64,000 nt of DNA, from the NCBI GenBank assembly GCA_021613535.1, contig CP075494.1, forward strand, positions 5,518,001-5,582,000. The letters are read 5' to 3'. Made by a program: the position numbers and the translations under genes. This DNA is from Adineta vaga (Eukaryota > Rotifera). Below, piece by piece: positions 34,159 to 44,088 of the stretch. The notes below the pieces were generated by a model. The model was not told the origin of the DNA. It ran no database searches and saw only the letters and a program-made list of their open reading frames with translations. The number at the start of each line of letters is the position of its first letter. The first letter of the stretch is position 1.

Positions 34159-35090
34159 TCAGAATAAGCCAGTCGGTGGTGCTGAAGTATTGTATATTCC
34201 ACTGATATATGAATTTAATGGATATGTCATTGGTTGATTCATTCGCTTTTGTTTTCGTTGAAGTAAAATAATATAAATCCAAAATAAAATGATCATAATC
34301 GTAATTAAAATGACTAAGATATATTTTATTTAAACAATAAGAACAATTGGATTAAACTTACTATTGATAGTACTAACTAAAAAAGATCGAAAGATAGAAA
34401 TATTTTGTTTGTAAAAATAATCAATTTTTACTTGCTGATAATATACTATGTAAGTCTTTAATGACGTTCATACATGATTGATATCTATTCATGAAAAAAT
34501 CGATTATAACTTACATTAATTGATTTGATTAATAGTCACTGAAATATTTTTGTTAAATCAACTGATTTAAAAGTACAATCATCGTGGCAATTTTGAGGAA
34601 AGTTCGAACCGAAATAGATAATTTCTTTGATTGATAATTTTCGATTATGATCAATACCACAACATTTTCCATCTTTGATAGTTGAATACACTAACAATAA
34701 ACTACTTTCATTTGGTATTTCTCCATTAGGATAGCGTCGAATTAATGTAGAAAATTTCTCGCGAGATACATCGACAAAATCCATCAAAAATTGTATAATA
34801 AAGAAAAATATGATGATGAAAATGACTGAAAAAACAATGAATCGTATCGATATATGAATAAATGTAAACAAACTTGTAGCAACAATTAAAACAGATTTTA
34901 GTACTTTAACATTTGTTGTTGTACATAGAAATAGACTTAATATAAATTGTGTTATACAGATGATCATCGACGTGAATAATACATGACCGGAAAAACTAGT
35001 AATAAAAAATTGTACGAGAAATACTAAAGGTATTTCAATTAATAGAAAGATCAGGAAGAAAATTAGTAAAATACGTAAAGCAATAGTCAT
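34159..35090 (-). CDS. Tetraspanin-like protein; 3' exons do not join cleanly
   Basis: The first exon (from ATG 35090) has three hydrophobic segments (LRILLIFFLIFLLIEIPLVF; VLFTSMIICITQFILSLFL; SVIFIIIFFFIIQFLMDF) and then a large-loop signature with CCGI and two further Cys (NCHDDC). That layout matches tetraspanins, which organise membrane microdomains. The loop should continue into 34432-34484 (SCMNVIKDLHSILSA), a 15-nt exon at 34362-34376 and 34159-34313 with the fourth membrane segment (ILITIMIILFWIYIILL). Those three join each other in phase. The junction from the first exon does not: the frame reaches TGA at 34536-34538 and the strong donor at 34512 lies beyond it in the wrong phase. 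Either a splice site escaped me or the gene is broken. Confidence 0.55.
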
Positions 35091-35187
35091 AATTCAAAAG
35101 AAAATAATATTGAATACCGCCGTTTTTCTTCTTTATTTTATTGATTTCAAAGATAAATTAATCTTACTGAAAAATGATTGAAGCTTT

Positions 35188-36637
35188 TTAAAAACATTCA
35201 CTATTATCAATATTGAATTTATCAACTCGACCAGTACCATAATTACTAACATAAGCATTTCCATCTTGATCAAAAACTAGATCAGTTGCTTGACTAAGAG
35301 TATATTGTTTTTCACCGATAATAGTTGTACCATTGATATCGTTTGGTGTCCAACGTATTACTCGACTGTAGTAGCCATCAATAGCATAGATATTTCCAGA
35401 TGAACTAATACGAATTCCTCGTGGATAACGAATCTTTCCGATAAGAATACCTTCACTAGAATCTTTTGTCCATTTAACAATTCGATCGTTGGAAAAATCA
35501 CTGATATAAACAGTTTGTTTTTCATCCACAAAAACATTTGATGGTTCATTTAATTGATGAAGTCCATTACCTTTACCATTATTTCCTGCTACAATACCAT
35601 CAAGTGTTAAATTCGCTCCTACTATCCAACGTGTCACACGATGTTTATCATTTTCAACAACATATAGTAAACCTTGACTATCGAATGCTATACCACTACA
35701 AGAAAGATTATTACGAAGAATTTTTGCATTCGTTGCACCTTGTGGCCAACGGACAATTCGTCGATTTCTGCTGTCACAGACAACTAAACTTCCATCTTCT
35801 GAATCTAATAACATACTTGATATCTAAATAATCAACGATGACATATATGAACTCATAATAAATTTGCACATACCCAACCAAATTGATCAAGTCGATCTCC
35901 ATTTCCATTTCCTCCTGCAACAATAGCGCCTTGTTTTGCATTCGATTGCCATGTTACAATACGAGCATTGCCTGTATCAGCAACATAGAGAGTATTCAGT
36001 TTTGAATCAAATATAATTGCTGTTGGACTTCGTAATTGATTTGTTCCAGTACCAGTATATTTATCACCAGCTACAGTTACACCTTCTTTTGTCCAACTAA
36101 CATTAGCACAAAGTTCTTCTAATAGGAACATGGATGTTGTTGTTGTCATCATTGTTGTCGTTGATAAGGTCGATGCTATTGAAATCAAATTGAATTTTTC
36201 ATAGAAAAAAGAAAGCCTCTTTTCATCTTACTCGAACTTTGATACAATGGTGGACATATATCTAATGTAGCCATACCAGTTGGATAACATAATGGTTTTG
36301 CTGCCATTAAATTTGGATGATGAACACAAACAGTATAGGGTTGATCACAATAATAATTATGTTCATTACATGTTTTTAATTTCGTTGAATTTAAATGAAG
36401 ATAAGCACAAATACCACTTTGATCGTCGACTGTTGAAAAAGGTAAGCAACCACAATTAGGATTTGTCGAGCAATGAGCATAGAGAGGTAAGTTTCGACAT
36501 GTTTGACTTGCCGTTAAAGCTAAAGAAAAAAAAATATATTCGTTTTTCAAATGAAAAATCTACCAAGGACGAACGTTACCTAATAAACTGAATAGAATTG
36601 AAATAACTATCATTTTCGTTTGATAATATGACTGCAT
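35188..36637 (-). CDS. Secreted NHL-repeat protein, 4 exons
   Basis: Exons 36637-36580, 36519-36232, 36175-35874 and 35823-35188 join in frame to 427 aa with introns of 50-60 nt. Exon 1 encodes most of a signal peptide (MIVISILFSLLG). Exon 2 is Cys-rich (CRNLPLYAHCSTNPNCGCLP, YYCDQPYTVC), probably a disulphide-bonded module. A Thr-rich linker (STTTMMTTTTS) follows, then NHL-type propeller strands: LYVADTGNARIVTW, GSLVVCDSRNRRIVRW, LYVVENDKHRVTRW, VYISDFSNDRIVKW, IYAIDGYYSRVIRW and AYVSNYGTGRVDKF. Six such strands would close a propeller. Secreted NHL proteins of this kind are very abundant in bdelloids; the role is presumed extracellular binding, unproven. Confidence 0.88.
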
Positions 36638-36890
36638 ACAATATCAATCGAGTCAATTTATCCTCCGATACTTTTGTCATTTGATACTGATTAATCGAAA
36701 TCGTTGCATAGCTAGAGAATGCTATATCATGATGATTTATACTATTACATAAAGCGAACAAGAAAAAGCGCTATATCATCCTTTCTTGTATGTTATTGAA
36801 AACGAATAAAATCCATATGATATCACAATAATTAGTAAGAAACGTTTTCTTTTATTACTTTAATCAGAGAAAAAAAAAGAAATAGCATAA

Positions 36891-37706
36891 TTAGCAATCT
36901 TCTTCTTCTTCTTCTTCTCGAATTAGATATTGTTTTTCATAACAGGTTTCACAGATACAATCAATAAAGTCATTCAATGAACATGCATGTAATGCAACAT
37001 ATCGACGTCGTACTGTATGTTTACAAATTGTACATTGAAATTTGATCTTGACATCTTTACTTGAATTACGTAATGAATATTGACAACGGCTATATAATTT
37101 TGAACATTCTTTATTCATTGTATTTCCTTGATTGATAAATGCAAGAAGAAAATCGATATGAACAGATTGTTCTTCGATTTTTTCTTGCAGTTTTTCTTGA
37201 ATTTGTAATGATGAATCTAATTGTGAACGAAGAAGATCAAGAATAGGTCGAAGTTGTTGAAATGAGCAAGTTTTCATATGAAGTTCTTGCTCATCACGTG
37301 GTCCTTTCCATGAACATTGAATATCTTCAGCTAAACATGTTACAAACTTCTTCGTACATTTCGCTTCATGTTCACGAAAATTTCCACGTTGAATATTTTC
37401 TTCTCGACATTGATTACATCGAACAGATAATCGATCAAGTTGATTATTGACAATTTGCGTATTAATAGGTGAAAACTTCGTATTCTCTTCATCATCCACA
37501 TTTGGACATTGTCGACATGTTGGACACGAATGATTTTCATTCAACCATTGTTTAATACATTCACGACAAAATGTATGTCGACAAGAAAGACTTACCGGTT
37601 TAAGAAATGGTTGTGTACAAATGGGACATTTCAATTCATCATCAATTTCATTTTCATTCATATATTCATAAGTATTGATGAGAGATTTCAATATCGACGT
37701 AGCCAT
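36891..37706 (-). CDS. RING-finger protein with TRAF-type zinc-finger region
   Basis: 271 aa from ATG 37706. A RING lies at about residues 27-66: CPICTQPFLKPVSLSCRHTFC, then CIKQWL...CPTCR, a complete C3HC4 set. A Cys/His-rich stretch follows (VRCNQC...HEAKC, VTCLAEDIQC), like TRAF-type fingers, then a coiled coil (LQIQEKLQEKIEEQ) and a second CxxC-rich block (FQCTICKH...CICETC) with an acidic tail EEEEEEDC. The protein is a likely E3 ubiquitin ligase of the TRAF/TRIM-like group. An acceptor-like TTTAG (37725-37726) lies 19 nt upstream of the ATG. It is tandem with VWA and NHL genes on the same strand; no co-regulation is implied. Confidence 0.85.
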   Translation of the reverse strand: MATSILKSLINTYEYMNENEIDDELKCPICTQPFLKPVSLSCRHTFCRECIKQWLNENHSCPTCRQCPNVDDEENTKFSPINTQIVNNQLDRLSVRCNQCREENIQRGNFREHEAKCTKKFVTCLAEDIQCSWKGPRDEQELHMKTCSFQQLRPILDLLRSQLDSSLQIQEKLQEKIEEQSVHIDFLLAFINQGNTMNKECSKLYSRCQYSLRNSSKDVKIKFQCTICKHTVRRRYVALHACSLNDFIDCICETCYEKQYLIREEEEEEDC

Positions 37707-37873
37707 TTGTTTCAAAACGACAAACTAAACGATTGTACTATCATCAGACCAGCTGTTTCCTTTGATGATTGCTTTTTCTTTGCAAAAATATATGATTATA
37801 ATGATTATTCAAATCGATTATCATAGAAATTCTTGTTTTATTATGTGAAGAAAAAAAAAAGAGAAGAAATGAA

Positions 37874-40790
37874 TCAATGTCGATCATCATAACCAGTAAA
37901 TTTAAATTTGTAATTCATATTTGGACGATAATTGCCATAACCATGCTGATTTGCTTTATTTGATGTTCGATAGCAATGTAAAACATCTTGCCCAATGTTA
38001 TCTTTTTCTATTGCATTAAATTCTTTTCTACCGATAATATTTGATAATGTATTGATATCCACATCAGCTAATGGTTGCCAACAAAATTTCGACATTTCAT
38101 TCGTATATAGTCGAGAATATCCAACTTTATTTGTTAATAAAGCAACTAATTTTTCTTTATTCATTACTGTTTTTTCATTGGATGGTGGTACAATCATTAA
38201 ATTTTTAATTAAATCAGTAAAAACAGGTCCACAACGTTTTGGACAATATTTTCTTAATAAACCACCGAAACCTTCTAATGTTTTCGCAGTTAACATTTTA
38301 TAAGTAACAATACGAATTGTTTCGGGTGTAAAATTGAATATCACACTATTATCACGATTGCCTATAGAAAGATATTTGAATAGATTATAATTATAAAAAT
38401 ATGAAAAAACTTTTACCTTGAAGATTATCATCAATGAAATTCATAATATTTGATTTCGTAACATTAGACGGAATAATACGATCAAAAAATAGAATCATTA
38501 ACAATTCTCTACGTAATTCTTCATAATCAAGATTATTTTCGATATAATTCTCATCTATTTGAGCATATTTCAACATATTTTTAATCACCAATGGAACACA
38601 TAGATGAAGTGAATTATCAATTGATTGTAAAAAGTTTTGAATATAATCATTCTCAGCATCAGGATTGATCAATTTTCGATCTTCACCAGTCTTTGTTTCC
38701 GAAATTAATTCAAGTGGTGTACACATTTCATCATGAAAGTATTTGATGAAACTTTCTTCCACATAATCTGGATCTTGTTCATGAACATTTATAACAATTG
38801 AATTAGTATTACTTGCTACAGTTCTTTCTCGACGACTTTCATCACCATATAACAATCGATCAATAATAACATTCTTATCAGTAGGTGATTTCTTTCGTAA
38901 ACATTGTCGAACATATTCATAATAGACAGGTATGAGTACATTCTTTAAATCATTCTTTAAATAACCAATCATTAATGGAATACTTAAATCATATGTATTG
39001 TTTTGTCGACCATGAATATTTTGAAGAAAATTTTCATACGTCTTCTCACCATATGCTGATTTAAAACCAATTGATTCTGTTATAATAAAATGACATACTT
39101 TTTCTAATTCTTTGATGATCTGTTGATTTCGAGAGGTACTTGTACGTAACATAATGATATCATAAAGTAATTTTAAAAGACCAATTTCTTGTTCTTTATC
39201 ATAACCATACGAATCTAAAGTATACATGTAACCTAACCAAATACCTTCTAAGATTCGTATGCGTTTCATATGTTCATAATTGATATAAAGTGGAATGACT
39301 GCATTGATTTTTTCATGTGCTTGTCCGACAACACAACAAGTATCATTAATTCCATTGAATTGTCCGTAATTATTTGCATCTGTTTGCTGTTGTTGGGCAG
39401 AATTTTTTGCAAAAGTCATTGCGGCAATAAATGAATCATAAGAAATGATGGTATTGGAGACGTTGACGAGTTTCAATCCTTTTGTTGGTGATGTAATTGC
39501 TTCTTCATTTCGTTCGATTAGAATTCCTAGACACATGATATTATCGGGCGATTTTCGCATCATTTCATAGATATCATCATGAGAATAAGTACAAATCCAA
39601 TCCGATTTTTGTTCTTTAATATCATTCCAACCTTGTTGGTCAATACTTTTTCGATAACCTTCTAATATTCCACTAATATCTGTTTTACGAAAATAATCAA
39701 CATTCTTATTAATACGTAAATCTAATTTCTTTCGTCGTTGTGCATTTGCAAATGTTGCATCATGTCTCAATGCACTTAATTTTAATTTAACTTGTTCAGG
39801 AACTTGACCCATTTTGATTTGTGTAAATAACTTCGTATATTCCATCATTCGTTCGTCAATTTCTTTCTTTATTTGTTCTAATTCTAATTTTTCCATTAAA
39901 CTTTGACTTCCAGTTGGAATAATTGTATTTAAATACATACGAATCTGATGTACCGATTCAGCGTCATCAGGTGATAATAAATTTAAAGCTCGAATGACTT
40001 GAATTGGACGAAGATTTTCTACTAATTCTAATGGAAGTTTTGATTCACCATCCGAAGATTTCAATATTATTTCATTTGTTGTTGTTTGATCGATATTGAT
40101 ATTTCCAATGAGAAAACCAACAGTTTCTTCATTACTATTCGCCGTATATGATTGGCCATTTAATACAATAGTAAATTCTCTTGCTGACATGGCATATTCA
40201 AACATGTCATTAAAATTATTTTGTAATTCAGCTGAGACAGTAGAATATCGAAATAAACCTTCTTTTGTACCGAATTGTCGAACTTGATTTAAAAAGTCAT
40301 TATTAACATCACCAAAACCAATTACATGAAAAACAATTGTCATAATTTTCGGTAATCCACTCATTGTTAATTTTAACATTTGAATTGATCGTTTTAATGC
40401 TTCTTTCGAATCAGTATCTTGACCATCAGTCATAAATATAAACGTTGTCGATTTTTGATTCGCAACTAAATGATTTTGTATAGCAGTAAAAATTGAACTA
40501 AAACTAGTGCCACCATTTGCATTTAAATCTTGATTTTCTACGGATTTTATCGTTTGTGTTGTATTAGCTGTGGTATTATATGTAAATAATGGATATTCAA
40601 TTTGTATACGTTTATAAATATCACGTAAAACTTCACATACATTACGAATCGGAGCACCACTCATCGAACCGGAAACATCAACACAACATATAATATTATT
40701 TGAAGATGCTGTTTCGAGTTTTGGAACTTTGACTTCGACATAATGATACGATTCACCGATCGTAAATGGAGTTTTGAAATATGTTGCCAT
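37874..40790 (-). CDS. VWA-domain protein, 2 exons
   Basis: Exons 40790-38417 and 38361-37874 join in frame to 953 aa (55-nt intron). A von Willebrand A domain lies at about residues 30-210: CCVDVSGSMSG is the MIDAS DxSxS motif, GGTSFSSIF supplies the MIDAS Thr, and FIFMTDGQDT the Asp. The remaining 700 residues are mostly helical with no domain I can name; DFTPETIRI and CWQPLADVDINTLS are conserved-looking motifs. There is no signal peptide, so this is an intracellular VWA protein, a group often involved in protein-complex or ubiquitin-related assembly. An acceptor-like ACTAG (40812-40813) lies about 20 nt upstream of the start. Confidence 0.85.
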
Positions 40791-41452
40791 GATAGCGAAA
40801 AAAATTCTAATCTAGTAAAAGCAAGGTAAATTTTTATATAAAACACTATTGTCAATCGAACTCTTCTTCAAAACGACAAAAGCATCAATTTTTTTCTTCT
40901 CATATTATTTGTAAAGAAAAATATTGTGAACTTTTTTTTTATAAGGCATGAATTACACAATCTCGAGCAAATATATCACGTGGCATTTCATGTTTTTGAC
41001 GCTTGTGCAATTACCAACGCTGTTCTTATTCCTCCTTTTCATCATATAATATTCAACAGCAGTAATATGTTGATGACATATTATTTACAAAAGAACACGT
41101 CTCATTTTATCACTGGTGAGCCATAAAATCCAAAAATAACTTATAGAATCTTTTGAAATATATTATTCCGTGAAAGTCTAAACTTAATGTATGTGTCATT
41201 CGTTTATCTATGATAAAATAGTGATTGTTCTTCTTTGGATCGACAGAGGAGAATAAGCACACGTTGGGAAAGAAAAACATAAGTTGGTATTTTCTGTCCT
41301 TTTATCGGATGAATCATCATAAAAACGCCTAAGTAAAGAAAAGAAACAGCCGTCGATGACATAAATAATAGAAACGCATAGTTCTTCTTGTTTAGAGTGA
41401 CATTTTATTTGAGGTAAGAAATTACTTACATATACAATCAAAAGACGAAATA
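40791..41452. other. Divergent intergenic region, no gene seen
   Basis: Flank between the VWA gene (-) and the gene at 41453 (+). Frames of 66 and 84 codons (40926, 41208) lack supporting features. Confidence 0.45.
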
Positions 41453-42232
41453 ATGGCATCAACTGTTACTCCGGTTTTACCTCCTGCTCCTGAAGAAGTA
41501 CAACATGTTGAACCAAATCATTTTATTATTTGGTTAGACAAACATATTGGTCAACCAAATGAATGTGTTATGTTAAAACATTCATTTATTCTTGCCATGA
41601 ATCCAACAAATGGTTTATATGAACAGACTTTGGAAATCGATGATACTGATCGTAGTCTTGCAACGAACACTGCCATTCTAGTACGAATCGATAACGTGGA
41701 ATTTATGTTTCAAATATTCGATAACGTAGAAAAATGTTTTGAAGTAATAGAAAAAAATCTTCATAAACGTATTTTTCTTATTACATCTGGTTCCAAAGGA
41801 AAAATCCTTATTCCAAGTTTAAAAATTAATTTTCCTGAAATGTTTGGAGAAGATAATTCGATGTATGTATTCTGTTCTAATATGAATATGGTACAAGTCA
41901 ATGATGTTAGACCAACAAATGCATGGGCAATGCATTTCTTAGATGATATTTTAATGTATAATCATCAAAATGAACTATTACCTCGCATGGTATATGATGC
42001 AGCATCTTACTTTTCCGGAAAAGCCAATGATCTAGCGAAGGATGGAAAATTTGAGAGTGCACTTCAATATTTATTGTGGGCAAAACAAATGTATCGACGA
42101 TACACATTAATCACAAAGATTAATACGACCCCAGAATTAGAGAGTGTTGATCAACGTGATCAAAATATTAAACACCTTCGATCCCAACAAACGGATAACG
42201 ACAAGGAGAGTTACGGTGAACCTTGTCAATAA
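41453..42232 (+). CDS. Stand-alone 'WLD' accessory domain protein related to bdelloid ART+TPR proteins
   Basis: 259 aa, intronless. The middle matches the N-terminal domain of the ART+TPR protein at 50968 in layout: FIIWLDKHIG (vs NLLWLDTTIH), a long helix, NVEKCFEVIEKN (vs NIDQCEQYIQST), RIFLITSG (vs RFILIVSE), then SMYVFCSNM (vs MIYIFYVDT). That pattern of a short strand ending in Asp, a helix, a strand ending in Ser/Gly, and another strand resembles a receiver-like or Rossmann-type fold. It lacks the catalytic ART and the TPR array, keeping only one TPR-like helix pair (DLAKDGKFESALQYLLWAKQM). No close known function. It may be a regulator or decoy of its longer relatives, which is inference. 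Confidence 0.55.
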   Translation: MASTVTPVLPPAPEEVQHVEPNHFIIWLDKHIGQPNECVMLKHSFILAMNPTNGLYEQTLEIDDTDRSLATNTAILVRIDNVEFMFQIFDNVEKCFEVIEKNLHKRIFLITSGSKGKILIPSLKINFPEMFGEDNSMYVFCSNMNMVQVNDVRPTNAWAMHFLDDILMYNHQNELLPRMVYDAASYFSGKANDLAKDGKFESALQYLLWAKQMYRRYTLITKINTTPELESVDQRDQNIKHLRSQQTDNDKESYGEPCQ

Positions 42233-42649
42233 ATAATTTTTTTGTAATTATCTTTTTCTGTGGCGTGTAGCATCTAATTAACAAGAAATTGTTAATAGTA
42301 ATAAAAACAAAAGTTCTCCTCTATTTCTTGATGATGACATCAGATCTAATTCGCATACAAAGTCAAGATGATAATCTCAGAGCAATAGTGTCAGATTAGA
42401 AATTTGAAGTTTTTGAGTTCTTTCATCGACATTTTTCTTATCTGCTTCTTTTTGAAAGACTTCATTGACTATCTTCATATTCTCCTCGTGCATGATCTCT
42501 TAATTCTAAAAGTTAAAGAATAACAGAAACGAAAGAAAAAAAGTACACCTGTTTTTTTATATACGTCATGTTTATTGCATGTTGGTTTTTTCCATGCTGA
42601 TGTTTATTTCAACAATTTGTATCACATATTTTTGAATTCGATTACAAAG
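42233..42649. other. Spacer, no gene seen
   Basis: Spacer between two plus-strand genes. The frame of the following gene stays open upstream to 42575 without an ATG before 42650. Confidence 0.4.
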
Positions 42650-43606
42650 ATGGAAACAGATTCAATGAAGGATTATAATGAGCAATTATTAGCAGCAGCA
42701 TTATCGTCAATTTTAGGCAAAGAAATTATTCCAGAATCAAGTGTATCACAACAAACACAACAGCATATTGCTAAAGTTTCATTATTTGATCAACATTTAA
42801 CATCGTTTGTTTATGGAAAAGTTGGAAAAGATAATAAAAATATTGATGAATTATTTATGACATTATGTGTGACTATTTTAGCAACTAAAGAAACATTTCC
42901 TTGTTTAATTGAACGTGATGCAAGTGTTGATAAATTAAAACAAATGATCTATGATAAATCAGGTATAAAATGTCATAAACAAAATTTAATTCATTGTGGA
43001 GAAGAAATTGATGAAGGTCATCTTCTAAGTGAATATAATATTGAAGATGCAAGTGAAATATCAGTTGTACGTTTAAGAGCAATGAATGCAAATGATATTT
43101 TGGTCATGGATCCAAATACTTGGGATCGACCTTACGATTATGACTTTACTAATATTGATGATACAGGCAAACGTTTTACTCGTGGAAGTATTGTATATCG
43201 TCGGCCATGCGGATGGAAACGTTTTGCAATAAAGGTCGCTGGTAAATTTGAGAATGAAGCTTGGCTTGGTTCAAATAATAGTCCAAATGAATGGCCAGTG
43301 TCGTATCATGGAACAAGACATGATGCAGTAGTTTCTATTGCTCGTACTGGTTATGATTTGACCAAACATACACGTTTTCTTTTCGGTCGTGGTGTTTATT
43401 CAACACCAGATATCGACGTTGCGAAAGCATTTGCTAAAACTTTCATTTTGAATGGAGAAGAATACTATACTGTTATACAGAATCGAATCAATCCAAGAAC
43501 TCTAATAAAAGTTAATGATTCCGATGGGACAGCTGAACCTTACTGGATATCACCTGATGCTGCCGATGTTAGACCTTACGGTTTCTGCATAAAGAAAAAA
43601 TACTAA
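42650..43606 (+). CDS. Ubiquitin-like plus ART-like domain protein
   Basis: 318 aa, intronless, from ATG 42650 (METDSMKDYNEQ). Residues around 70-145 read as a ubiquitin-like domain: FPCLIERDASVDKLKQMIYD (strand-strand-helix), HKQNLIHCGEEIDEG (the Q-x-L-I-xxGxxL-like core) and LSEYNIEDASEISVVRLR. The C-terminal half begins DPNTWDRPYDYDFTNIDDTG and carries CGWKRFAIKV, EWPVSYHGT, GRGVYSTPDIDVAKAFA and ADVRPYGFCIKK. YHGT and GRGVYSTP look like the His and Tyr motifs of PARP-type transferases. The same domain without the ubiquitin-like part occurs at 25116. Similar UBL+ART proteins exist in fungi and rotifers to my knowledge. Activity unproven. Confidence 0.7.
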   Translation: METDSMKDYNEQLLAAALSSILGKEIIPESSVSQQTQQHIAKVSLFDQHLTSFVYGKVGKDNKNIDELFMTLCVTILATKETFPCLIERDASVDKLKQMIYDKSGIKCHKQNLIHCGEEIDEGHLLSEYNIEDASEISVVRLRAMNANDILVMDPNTWDRPYDYDFTNIDDTGKRFTRGSIVYRRPCGWKRFAIKVAGKFENEAWLGSNNSPNEWPVSYHGTRHDAVVSIARTGYDLTKHTRFLFGRGVYSTPDIDVAKAFAKTFILNGEEYYTVIQNRINPRTLIKVNDSDGTAEPYWISPDAADVRPYGFCIKKKY

Positions 43607-44088
43607 TATGTTCTGAACTATAATTGTATTGTTTTCATTAACTTTTTTATAATAAAATTGTTGTATAGAATACTCTTTATGTTTATAATTATTTTTAAAG
43701 AATATCTCAAATGAATTGTCTTTCGATATATTTTCATTTTTAATGGTTCGATAATTTAATTCGTAATTCTATTATTCCCTGATATGACACTGGTAGATCA
43801 TATTTCTATTTTTTGTTCGATAAGTGCGTAATTGATATGTTTTAATATATATTTATGTGTATCAGATATCAATCGATGCTCGATGAGTTGTCATGGATCT
43901 GTTTTGATTTTATGCAAAATAACGAAAACAACATTATACGTGTATTACGAGTATGGATACCTACATTTTTTTTAAATTGATATAATGAGATGTTTGAATC
44001 AATATTGATTGTATGAAGCAGCGAGTATATAACATATGGAATTATATGTTCTTCGAACAGTATTGATAGTTTGAGAAAATTAGGAAAA
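43607..44088. other. Spacer, no gene seen
   Basis: Polyadenylation signals (AATAAA near 43652) of the upstream gene, then AT-rich DNA up to the polyserase start. Confidence 0.45.
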
